Shown piece after piece: positions 1-5,280 of a stretch of DNA of 5,280 nt (within the stretch, counting starts at the first letter, position 1; every line of letters begins with the position of its first letter). The position numbers and the translations under genes are program-made. The notes under the pieces were generated by a model that saw only the letters and a program-made list of their open reading frames with translations, was not told the DNA's origin and searched no databases. The stretch is from positions 1 to 5,280 of the forward strand of contig JAEOTU010000041.1 in the NCBI GenBank assembly GCA_016839665.1, in the 5' to 3' direction. This DNA is from Candidatus Hodarchaeota archaeon. Its GTDB lineage: Archaea > Asgardarchaeota > Heimdallarchaeia > Hodarchaeales > Hodarchaeaceae.

Positions 1-197
1 ACACTGATATTCTTAGCTACTTCAACAGGAGAACCGAATACGATAGATGGGGGTCGTTTATCAGATCCCATGGCATCTTGAACATCACTTCGCAGCTCTG
101 CCAATACTGGAGCTTTGATTTTCTCTGGATAAGGAAGTAGATCACTAATTTCCTTAATATATCCATCAATTGGATCCAATACCAGTTGTTTGGACAT
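1..197 (-). CDS. HAAS-like domain protein, N-terminal part (runs off left edge)
   Basis: Only the first 65 codons are in the window; the gene continues past base 1. The visible part is an all-helical, soluble N-terminus: a helix around DGYIKEISDLLPYPEK (residues 11-26), a second helix around VLAELRSDVQDAM (31-43), then a loop leading to a GSPVEVAKNIS motif (55-65). This order (helix, Leu-Pro turn, Glu-Leu-Arg helix, then G-[SP]-P-x-E-[VI]-A-K) is what I know from the HAAS/DUF1700-type domains that accompany PadR regulators and often precede membrane segments or permease domains. The ATG at 197-195 has a strong ribosome binding site (AGGAGGTC on the minus strand, about 10 bases upstream) lying within the last codons of the PadR gene. 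The two genes are therefore translationally close and surely one operon. The family call rests on pattern memory. The C-terminal part, which would tell whether this is a membrane protein, is not visible. Confidence 0.62.
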   Translation of the reverse strand, partial: MSKQLVLDPIDGYIKEISDLLPYPEKIKAPVLAELRSDVQDAMGSDKRPPSIVFGSPVEVAKNIS

Positions 198-200
198 TTT

Positions 201-560
201 TTATTGACCTCCTCGATTTGGTTCTTTATCTGCCAAAGTAAGCATCATTTCAGTGAATTCTTTGATAGACATATCTAATCGCTTTAGAAACTCTTTTCCA
301 TTATCAGAAATCTTGTAAAACTTTCGATTATTCTTGTCTGGTTGACTAACGATTAAGTGATCCTTTTCAAGTTGAGTAAGCATAGGATAAATGTTTGATC
401 CAGCAATTGAAATCAGACCACTTGTTAAATCCATAATTTTCTTTGTAAGCAAATATGGATAACTACGTCCGACTTCTGCGAGGGTAAACAAAATCAAAGG
501 CTTAGAGAAACCTTTTTTGTACTCAGTTTCCCACTTTTGAAGGAGTAAATCGTTAGACAA
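201..560 (-). CDS. PadR-family transcriptional regulator
   Basis: A 119-residue winged helix-turn-helix DNA-binding protein, the usual length of short (subfamily 2) PadR regulators, which act as dimers, normally as repressors of neighbouring membrane or transport genes. Seen in the sequence: the N-terminal segment QKWETEYKKGFSKPLILFTLAE (8-29) matches the family's typical 'W-E-x-E-x-x-K-G-x-x-x-P-L-I-L-x-x-L' opening. SYPYLLTKKI (33-42) is the 'HGYxLxKxI' equivalent. The recognition helix is SNIYPMLTQLEKDHLI (55-70), the wing is RKFYKISDNGKEFL (79-92), and a C-terminal helix (about 89-110) would form the dimer. Start choice: an ATG at 641 gives 27 extra residues unlike any PadR. The TTG at 560-558 is preferred because GGAG lies 9 bases upstream and the product then begins where the family begins. 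A TTG at 575 is the other option. The downstream HAAS-like gene starts 3 bases past the stop codon. The inducer is unknown. Confidence 0.88.
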   Translation of the reverse strand: MSNDLLLQKWETEYKKGFSKPLILFTLAEVGRSYPYLLTKKIMDLTSGLISIAGSNIYPMLTQLEKDHLIVSQPDKNNRKFYKISDNGKEFLKRLDMSIKEFTEMMLTLADKEPNRGGQ

Positions 561-569
561 GTAAATCAG

Positions 570-573
570 CTCC
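570..573 (-). promoter_or_regulatory. Ribosome binding site of the PadR gene
   Basis: Minus-strand GGAGCTGA starts at base 573, with the GGAG core nine bases before the TTG at 560-558. This site is what decides the TTG start over the upstream in-frame ATG at 641, which has no comparable purine-rich site. Confidence 0.55.
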
Positions 574-593
574 AAAGAAAGCTTTGCTGAAAT

Positions 594-605
594 CGATATA
601 TAACT
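594..605 (-). promoter_or_regulatory. Candidate archaeal TATA box of the PadR/HAAS operon
   Basis: Minus-strand AGTTATATATCG. The TTATATAT core (603-596) would place transcription start near base 574, just before the ribosome binding site, giving a leader of about 14 bases before the TTG start. The flank on its upstream side (GGTGC) is not a purine-rich BRE of the usual kind. A second TATA-like run lies at 630-647. The assignment is inferred from spacing only. Confidence 0.4.
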
Positions 606-629
606 GCACCTATAAGTACATACATGAGT

Positions 630-647
630 ATATATAGTCATATATAG
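630..647. repeat. Tandem ATATATAG repeats on a 10-base period (possible operator)
   Basis: The octamer ATATATAG occurs at 630-637 and again at 640-647, so the copies start exactly 10 bases apart, about one helical turn, putting both on the same DNA face. They lie 70-87 bases upstream of the PadR start codon, just behind the candidate TATA box. PadR proteins often regulate their own operon, so this is a plausible operator. In AT-rich DNA such a repeat can also arise by chance. Confidence 0.3.
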
Positions 648-831
648 CGGTAATCGTAAAAGTCCAAAAGTGGGTTAAAGTAAGATTTCCCTGATTTTTT
701 CCCCTTTCTTAATGAAATTTCGGTAATTTTTTACTTATCTTGCTCTTGAATCTATATCTCAAGTTATTTTAAACATTAAGATAACTAAATACTTTCTTGC
801 GTTAATTTATGTTCAATAAGAGGTCGAATTT

Positions 832-936
832 ATGCATATTTATGTTTTGACATCAGAATATAGTATCCGATATCTACCAAATATAGAAGGTTATTCAAAA
901 AATCTTAAAGATAAAAAAGAAGAAATCCGTTTATAG
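832..936 (+). CDS. Possible small ORF, 34 residues, unknown function
   Basis: An ATG-initiated frame beginning MHIYVLTSEYSIRYLPNIEG and ending in a lysine/glutamate-rich, charged tail closed by TAG. An AGAGGTCG ribosome-binding-like sequence sits with its AGGT core at 821-824, seven bases before the ATG, which is better than the site in front of the next gene. The first residues are hydrophobic and strand-like, the rest polar; there is no membrane helix, cysteine pair or repeat. I do not recognise it. It could be a real small protein, the remnant of the 5' end of a decayed gene, or chance. It is on the same strand as the CDP-alcohol phosphotransferase gene and ends 116 bases before it. Confidence 0.3.
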   Translation: MHIYVLTSEYSIRYLPNIEGYSKNLKDKKEEIRL

Positions 937-1052
937 TTTCTAAACCACAGTAACCCGAATTTTGAGTAAATTAAAATGGTGGTTAGTCTTTCACACGTAA
1001 ATGAACAATTTCAGATAACACTAAATAACATGTAAAACATTTCAAAAAGAAA

Positions 1053-1772
1053 GTGAAGACCGTGTTTCTGCAAGATTTAGCGATCAAGATTTTTGGTGGA
1101 AGAACCAACGAGGATAAAGGCGAAACAGGAAGTCTAAGAAAAGAAGATATTACTTTTACATTAGCAAGAAAATTCGCTTCTCCTATTGTGGATTTAATTT
1201 ACCCTATCAAATTCATTACTCCGAATCGGGTCACCTGGTCAGGATTCTTCTTAGTTTTTTTAGCATGTATTATCTTAATTTATTCAGGTGGAAATCTTTT
1301 GTTTCGCCTCATTGTTGCAGTTGTATTCTGGTGTTCGTCAATACTTGATGTGATTGATGGAGAACTAGCCAGAAAAAGGAAATCAACTAGTCTAAATGGA
1401 GCGTGGTTAGACGATAACCTAGAATACTTAAAGGCAGTAGCAATTCTGCTTGCTGCTGGATTATATATTCAGGATAGCAAGGGAAATTTTACTTTACAGA
1501 TCGCTGAATTCATGTTATCCTTCAACACATGGTTTATGGTGGCTATAGTACTTGCTGCAGGATCAACGGTGACGATTATGGCTCAGTCAGCCAGTAAGAT
1601 AATGAAAGACCCAGCACCAATAGGAATGGGACATATTTATGTTATTGGGTTTTCTATAGTATTGGATATATTGGATTGGCTAATAGTATTGTACATTATC
1701 GGCAGCATTATGTCAATTGTTATAATGCTAATAGAGCAGACTTTTTTTCACAAAGAGAACATAACTCAATAA
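1053..1772 (+). CDS. CDP-alcohol phosphatidyltransferase family membrane protein
   Basis: An integral membrane enzyme of 239 residues, a normal length for the family. Family members transfer a phosphatidyl (in archaea, archaetidyl) or phospho-alcohol group from a CDP-linked donor to an acceptor alcohol such as inositol phosphate, glycerol phosphate or serine, and so make polar lipid head groups. The family opening TPNRVTWSG is at residues 56-64. The signature DxxDGxxARx8GxxxDxxx(D) is at 99-124: D99, D102, G103, A106, R107, G116, D120. The fourth acidic residue, normally Asp and proposed to be the catalytic base, is Glu124 here. Membrane segments lie about 62-79, 83-100, 126-140, 158-176, 193-208 and 208-228. 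The acceptor alcohol cannot be told from sequence. The start must be non-ATG, since the next in-frame Met codon is residue 154: GTG 1053 or GTG 1062 are the options, and neither has a strong ribosome binding site. Conserved sequence begins only near residue 35. Confidence 0.87.
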   Translation: MKTVFLQDLAIKIFGGRTNEDKGETGSLRKEDITFTLARKFASPIVDLIYPIKFITPNRVTWSGFFLVFLACIILIYSGGNLLFRLIVAVVFWCSSILDVIDGELARKRKSTSLNGAWLDDNLEYLKAVAILLAAGLYIQDSKGNFTLQIAEFMLSFNTWFMVAIVLAAGSTVTIMAQSASKIMKDPAPIGMGHIYVIGFSIVLDILDWLIVLYIIGSIMSIVIMLIEQTFFHKENITQ

Positions 1773-1837
1773 GGAAAAGTAATCCAAAAAAACAATTTAT
1801 TTCTTTGTGATGAGTAGAAAATATTATTTAAACAAGT

Positions 1838-1853
1838 AATAAATATATACATT
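1838..1853 (+). promoter_or_regulatory. Candidate TATA box of the P-type ATPase gene
   Basis: AATAAATATATACATT in the 114-base gap after the phosphotransferase gene. The AAATATATA core lies about 40 bases before the ATG, so an archaeal start of transcription would fall near base 1871, with a leader of about 15 bases. This suggests that the ATPase has its own promoter even though it follows the upstream gene on the same strand. The rest of the gap (1773-1837) is AT-rich with a T-rich stretch at 1796-1806 that could end the upstream transcript. Based on spacing only. Confidence 0.42.
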
Positions 1854-1874
1854 GTCACAGGATTTCTCACTACA

Positions 1875-1881
1875 GGAAGGA
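1875..1881 (+). promoter_or_regulatory. Ribosome binding site of the P-type ATPase gene
   Basis: GGAAGGA lies a few bases before the ATG at 1887-1889 and supports that start. The resulting N-terminus also fits the family: the conserved N-terminal domain begins near residue 15. Confidence 0.5.
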
Positions 1882-1886
1882 TCTTC

Positions 1887-4800
1887 ATGGCAACTATAGA
1901 CGTAGATAAGAAACCAGCTGCTATTAGTGGTCACTCAATTGAGTTAGATAAACTTGTCTCACAGCTCGACACCAATCTTGAAAAAGGATTATCACAAGAA
2001 GAAGCTGCAAAGAGACTTGAGAAATATGGGATAAATATCATTCCAAAACCTAAACAAAGCTTTTGGCAAGTGTACTTAGCTCCGTTGTTAAACACATTAA
2101 TAGTCATTTATTTAATTATGACATCTTTCATACTTCTGCTGGCGCTTGTTTATCTGTTTATTAATCCAGAAGATACTTCTATTTGGTTTACCGCGTTGCA
2201 ATGGATAATAATTGTAGGTGTAAACTTTTGTATTGCAATCATCCAACAAGCGAGAGCTCAAAAAAAGATTGAGGCTCTCCATAAGATGGCTGCACCAGCA
2301 GCAAGGGTTTTTAGAGACGGAAAAGAGTTGGAGCTCCTTACTGAGGATGTTGTTCCAGGTGATATAATCCGAGTTGCTCAAGGTGATAAAATTCCTGCTG
2401 ATTCGCGTGTTATCAAATCAAGCTCTTTGCGTGTAAATGAATCCTCCTTAACTGGGGAAAGTGTTCCATCTACGAAAGTCGAATCAGGTGAAGCAGCTTT
2501 TGCTGAAGATACTCCTATTGGTGACAGAAAAAATATGCTTTTCAATGGAACTTTTGCTACAATGGGTTCTGGTAGGGCATTAGTTGTGAATACAGGTGGT
2601 AACACAGAATTTGGCAAAATTAGTCTCGAATTAGAAGAATTAAACACAGGAGAAATCCCTATCCGTCAAAAAGTAAACGTTATTGGTAACTATTTAGCAT
2701 TTGGAATGTTGGTTATCTTTGCTATGCTTCTTATTTATCAAGGAGCGGTGATTCTTAATAAAATTGAAAAAGGGTTGATCCCTATTGATGATCCAATCAT
2801 TCTAATTGGTGAAATCATTTTTTCATTAAGCAATATCATTATCAAGGCAATGAGTGTTGTTCCGATTAATATTCCTTTGCTAACAACGATTATCTTAATT
2901 ACTGGCGTCCTTGCCATGGCTAAACATAAAGTTATTATTCGCAATTTAGCTTCGATTGAAAGCTTAGGAAGAATTTCTGTTTTATGCTCTGATAAGACAG
3001 GTACCATCACAGCTGGCCAAATGACTGTGAAAAGAGCTTGGGATGCTACTTCAGACACACACTATTTCGTCACTGGTCTGGGTTATTCGCCAGAAGGAAA
3101 AATAGTCGAATCTGAAAAAACCGAAAAGATAGACGAGAAACAAGCTAAGACGTTTACTGCTGTACCAATAGATCCTAACTCTTCTTTAGGAATGATGATT
3201 ATATCTGGTATGCTTAATAACGACTCCGAAATCATTGAAGAATTTATCGAAGCAACAGGTAAATATGCATATGATGGGACAGGAAGTCCAACAGAATCAG
3301 CACTATTAGCATTATTTAACAAGACTGGGATGGAAAAAGGCAAAATCAAAGAGGAATATGAGCTTTTGAGAGAATATCCTTTTGATTCATCCTTGAAGCG
3401 TATGAGTAAAATTTTCAAAACCAAAGAATCTGAACATTTTGTTTTCTGTAAAGGCGCGACGGAAGTACTCATACCAAGGTGTACATTCATTGGCTTAAGA
3501 GGGAAGACAGAAGTGGCATTAAAGGAAGATGATGATAAGAGGATAATGGAAAATGCGGAGAAGTATGCTGGCGAAGGTTATAGGATACTATCTTTGGCGT
3601 ATAAAAGAATAGAGAAACTTCCCCAGAAGGGAGAAAAAGAGCGGGAAGAAATGGAAAGCGACCTTTCTTATTTAGGCTTTGTTGCAGTACTAGATCCTCC
3701 ACGAGACCGTGTTGATGAATCCGTAAACGAAACTTTACAAGCTGGGATCGTACCCATTATGATTACAGGTGATTCACCTGTAACTGCATCATCCATTGCT
3801 AATAATATAGGAATGGTTTATAAAGAGGAACATCAGACCCATGAAGGAAAGATGGCTTCCCAGCTTGCTGATAAAGAATTTAAAAACACCCGAGTTTTTG
3901 CACGTGTGGCGCCTCAAGATAAGCAGATCATTGTCGCACGTTATCAACAACAAAGTCGAGTCGTTGCAATGACTGGTGATGGGGTCAATGATGCCTTAGC
4001 GTTAAGCATGGCAGATGCAGGAATAGCTATGGGGATCGCGGGGACTGAAGTAAGTAAACAAGCGGCTGATCTTGTTATTGCAGATGATAGTTTTAATTCC
4101 ATTGTAACAGGAATTAGAGAGGGACGTGCTCTTTTTCAAAGGATTCGTGTCATAATTTTCTTCTATATATGTGCAAATTTAGCAGAAGCTGGTTGCTATA
4201 TTGGCGCCTCATTCATCTCTGGATTTATTCCTGGTTTTGAATTAATGGATCACCTTCAACGAGCCTATATTTTTGGTATTGCTCATACATTTCCTCCTCT
4301 TGCTTTGATCGTCGATGGTATTCCCAAGGACATCATGGAGAGAACTCCAATTGACACAGCTGGTATATTTAACAAAAAATTAGCTATTACACTATTATTA
4401 ACTTCGATCAGTCTTGCTACCGTTATCTATCTCGTTTATTTCGCTACTTATTTTGGATTCTTTCCAGTGAACGAGGCTTTTGTGGAGGGATTCTTTCGAC
4501 CTGTTTTCCAGAATGAGGTTCCATCCTACCCTGATGTCTCGAATTTAAGACCACAACATTGGAATCATGCCAAAGCACGGACGTACATGCATACTATACT
4601 CTACATCGCTATCCCTTTGATTATTCTCTCAATTCGTCGGATTGATAAGTCTCTCATACGATCAATCAAAGAAGATTCTTATTGGTATACATATGTTTTA
4701 GCGTTTTCTATTTTGCCTATACATCTAATCTTAATGTACGTTCCAATCTTTCAGGAAATTGTCGCTGGTCTCGTTTATGTTGACATTATTGCTCTAGACC

Positions 4801-4898
4801 CAAGCGATTGGCTGTTATGTATCATAGCTGCTCTTATTCCCTTATTTGTTCTTGAACTAACTAAATGGATTAATAGGATAAGAGGTCAATATTATTAA
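1887..4898 (+). CDS. P2-like P-type cation-transporting ATPase with atypical membrane ligands
   Basis: A complete 1003-residue P-type ATPase, close in length to eukaryotic SERCA pumps. It would couple ATP hydrolysis to ion movement across the cytoplasmic membrane. Order: N-terminal cation-ATPase domain (about 15-60); M1/M2 (about 62-92, 98-120); actuator domain with TGES (189-192) for dephosphorylation; M3/M4 (about 264-288, 303-345); phosphorylation loop CSDKTGT with Asp369; nucleotide domain with FDSSLKRMS (499-507) and KGATE (522-526); DPPR (603-606); TGDS (627-630); hinge TGDGVND (696-702); M5-M10 (about 752-992), ending in a typical P2 C-terminus (SILPIHLILMYVP, then DW at 974-975). Every catalytic motif is intact, so the protein should be active. 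The transport site is odd: M4 reads PINIP (326-330) where calcium pumps have PEGLP; M5 keeps the Asn and Glu (N764, E767); M6 has F796, A799, H800 where SERCA has Asn, Thr, Asp; and the M8 Glu is apparently Ile. The substrate is therefore not assigned; automatic 'calcium pump' labels should be distrusted. Confidence 0.95.
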   Translation: MATIDVDKKPAAISGHSIELDKLVSQLDTNLEKGLSQEEAAKRLEKYGINIIPKPKQSFWQVYLAPLLNTLIVIYLIMTSFILLLALVYLFINPEDTSIWFTALQWIIIVGVNFCIAIIQQARAQKKIEALHKMAAPAARVFRDGKELELLTEDVVPGDIIRVAQGDKIPADSRVIKSSSLRVNESSLTGESVPSTKVESGEAAFAEDTPIGDRKNMLFNGTFATMGSGRALVVNTGGNTEFGKISLELEELNTGEIPIRQKVNVIGNYLAFGMLVIFAMLLIYQGAVILNKIEKGLIPIDDPIILIGEIIFSLSNIIIKAMSVVPINIPLLTTIILITGVLAMAKHKVIIRNLASIESLGRISVLCSDKTGTITAGQMTVKRAWDATSDTHYFVTGLGYSPEGKIVESEKTEKIDEKQAKTFTAVPIDPNSSLGMMIISGMLNNDSEIIEEFIEATGKYAYDGTGSPTESALLALFNKTGMEKGKIKEEYELLREYPFDSSLKRMSKIFKTKESEHFVFCKGATEVLIPRCTFIGLRGKTEVALKEDDDKRIMENAEKYAGEGYRILSLAYKRIEKLPQKGEKEREEMESDLSYLGFVAVLDPPRDRVDESVNETLQAGIVPIMITGDSPVTASSIANNIGMVYKEEHQTHEGKMASQLADKEFKNTRVFARVAPQDKQIIVARYQQQSRVVAMTGDGVNDALALSMADAGIAMGIAGTEVSKQAADLVIADDSFNSIVTGIREGRALFQRIRVIIFFYICANLAEAGCYIGASFISGFIPGFELMDHLQRAYIFGIAHTFPPLALIVDGIPKDIMERTPIDTAGIFNKKLAITLLLTSISLATVIYLVYFATYFGFFPVNEAFVEGFFRPVFQNEVPSYPDVSNLRPQHWNHAKARTYMHTILYIAIPLIILSIRRIDKSLIRSIKEDSYWYTYVLAFSILPIHLILMYVPIFQEIVAGLVYVDIIALDPSDWLLCIIAALIPLFVLELTKWINRIRGQYY

Positions 4899-4903
4899 GT
4901 ATG

Positions 4904-4909
4904 AAAAAA
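4904..4909 (-). terminator. Candidate U-tract terminator of the convergent dipeptidase gene
   Basis: The 35-base gap between the two convergent stop codons contains A6 on the plus strand, which reads T6 on the minus strand about 25 bases past the minus-strand stop. Archaeal transcription often ends at such T-runs without a hairpin, and I see no hairpin here. No equivalent T-run follows the ATPase stop on the plus strand within the gap. Confidence 0.27.
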
Positions 4910-4933
4910 TGAGAGATCGAAAGCAAGAGGGGA

Positions 4934-5280
4934 TTAAAGTTTAAATCTTGCTTTGGAATTCTCTTTTCTCCATAATCTCCGATAATGTAATCCCCCCGAT
5001 TTCTTATTGATTGGAACCTTCTGAAGATCAGATATCCAATTCTTTTCAATCTTTTCTGCTTCTTGAAATGCCTCTTCAGTCAGTCCTCGAAGTATATCAA
5101 CTCGTTGCTCAGGGGACTGTAATTTAGCTTTTGAAGTGGTTTCTGAAACCTGTTTAATCCATTTCTCTTCATAATGTTGGATATCAGGTTGTATGATTCG
5201 CATTCTAGCAGGATAATCTAACAGAATGGCTCGATGCACTCTTTCATGTTGCCACCACAAGCTATCAGGATTATACTCAT
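4934..5280 (-). CDS. C-terminal part of a probable C69-family (secernin-like) dipeptidase, runs off right edge
   Basis: The reading frame is open to the right edge, so the 114 visible residues are the C-terminal end of a larger protein; a TTG at 5260 inside the frame is not its start. The visible part opens with EYNPDSLWWQHERVHRAIL and continues LDYPARMRIIQPDIQHYEEKW. The pattern 'S-x-W-W-x-x-E-x-x-H-R-x-x-L-x-D-Y-x-x-R' followed by a long Glu-rich helix is what I recall from the end of C69/U34 peptidases and secernins, N-terminal-nucleophile enzymes that cleave dipeptides. The catalytic N-terminal Cys would lie well outside the window, so activity cannot be judged. The tail (about the last 25 residues) is basic: K-K-S-G-G-L, then RRLWRKENSKARFKL. 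It is convergent with the ATPase gene, 35 bases apart, so there is no operon link. The family call is from pattern memory; an unrelated helical protein is the alternative. Confidence 0.52.
   Translation of the reverse strand, partial: EYNPDSLWWQHERVHRAILLDYPARMRIIQPDIQHYEEKWIKQVSETTSKAKLQSPEQRVDILRGLTEEAFQEAEKIEKNWISDLQKVPINKKSGGLHYRRLWRKENSKARFKL

Larger units (their letters stand above)
561..1052. other. Long divergent intergenic region
   Basis: About 490 bases between the minus-strand PadR operon and the plus-strand lipid enzyme gene. The left end carries the PadR promoter elements described separately. The middle (660-810) is very AT-rich, with stop codons in the frames I read; it has T-runs (for example 694-699 and 727-732) but no hairpin I could see. 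832-936 holds a possible small ORF. 937-1052 is an AT-rich leader before the GTG start, with a weak TATA-like AAATTAAAA at 967-975 that could serve the lipid enzyme gene. I see no tRNA, riboswitch fold or mobile-element end here. Confidence 0.6.

Noticed and set aside
689..732. T-rich runs that could be a terminator
   Set aside because: They are not just downstream of any gene on that strand, and no paired stem precedes them; ordinary AT-rich intergenic sequence is a sufficient explanation.
1810..1839. Nine-codon ATG frame in the gap before the ATPase gene
   Set aside because: Too short, no ribosome binding site, and it runs into the candidate TATA box of the ATPase gene.
2112..3702. Five open frames of 71-135 codons on the minus strand opposite the ATPase gene
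   Set aside because: They lie wholly within the coding ATPase gene, show no family motifs or ribosome binding sites of note, and are explained as antisense shadows of its codon pattern.
1887..4898. Assignment of the ATPase as a calcium pump (SERCA/PMCA-type)
   Set aside because: Overall architecture fits, but the M4, M6 and M8 calcium ligands are missing, so a calcium assignment is not supported.
1053..4898. Phosphotransferase and ATPase genes as a functional operon
   Set aside because: They are co-directional, but the 114-base gap holds a candidate separate promoter, and no known pathway links them.
5258..5260. TTG as the start of a 108-residue protein at the right edge
   Set aside because: The frame is open upstream to the window end with family-like residues (EYNPDS) before the TTG, and no ribosome binding site precedes it, so this is an internal codon of a truncated gene.

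Overview
The window is an AT-rich stretch of a prokaryotic genome, most likely archaeal. TATA-like elements sit roughly 25-40 bases upstream of two gene starts, GG-rich ribosome binding sites are present, and starts include TTG and GTG. The phylum cannot be fixed from sequence alone: an Asgard-type archaeon would fit, and a low-GC bacterium is not formally excluded. There is no tRNA, rRNA, CRISPR array, insertion sequence or integration scar.

Layout. On the left, minus strand, a PadR-family winged-helix regulator (201-560) is followed after a short gap by a gene running off the left edge (<1-197). That gene's product looks like a HAAS-type domain, the usual partner of PadR regulators. A roughly 490-base gap (561-1052) separates this operon from plus-strand genes. 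It holds the PadR promoter region, two 8-base repeats spaced exactly 10 bases apart, and a possible 34-residue small ORF with a good ribosome binding site. On the plus strand come a membrane-bound CDP-alcohol phosphatidyltransferase (1053-1772) and, after a 114-base gap with its own candidate TATA box, a complete 1003-residue P-type ATPase (1887-4898). Convergent to it, on the minus strand, is the C-terminal end of a probable C69-type (secernin-like) dipeptidase running off the right edge.

How the genes fit together. The PadR/HAAS pair is a self-contained regulatory module: a DNA-binding sensor plus a signalling partner that normally couples to a membrane protein encoded further downstream, here outside the window. 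The phospholipid-head-group enzyme and the ion pump are both membrane proteins and point the same way, but nothing shows that they act in one pathway.

Most notable points. The P-type ATPase keeps the whole catalytic machinery of the P2 (calcium/sodium pump) class, but nearly all classical cation ligands in its membrane helices are replaced: PINIP instead of PEGLP in M4, and F/A/H instead of N/T/D in M6. Only the M5 Asn and Glu are retained, so its substrate is an open question. The CDP-alcohol phosphotransferase carries Glu at the fourth acidic position of its signature, where Asp is the rule. No clear new multi-gene system was found.
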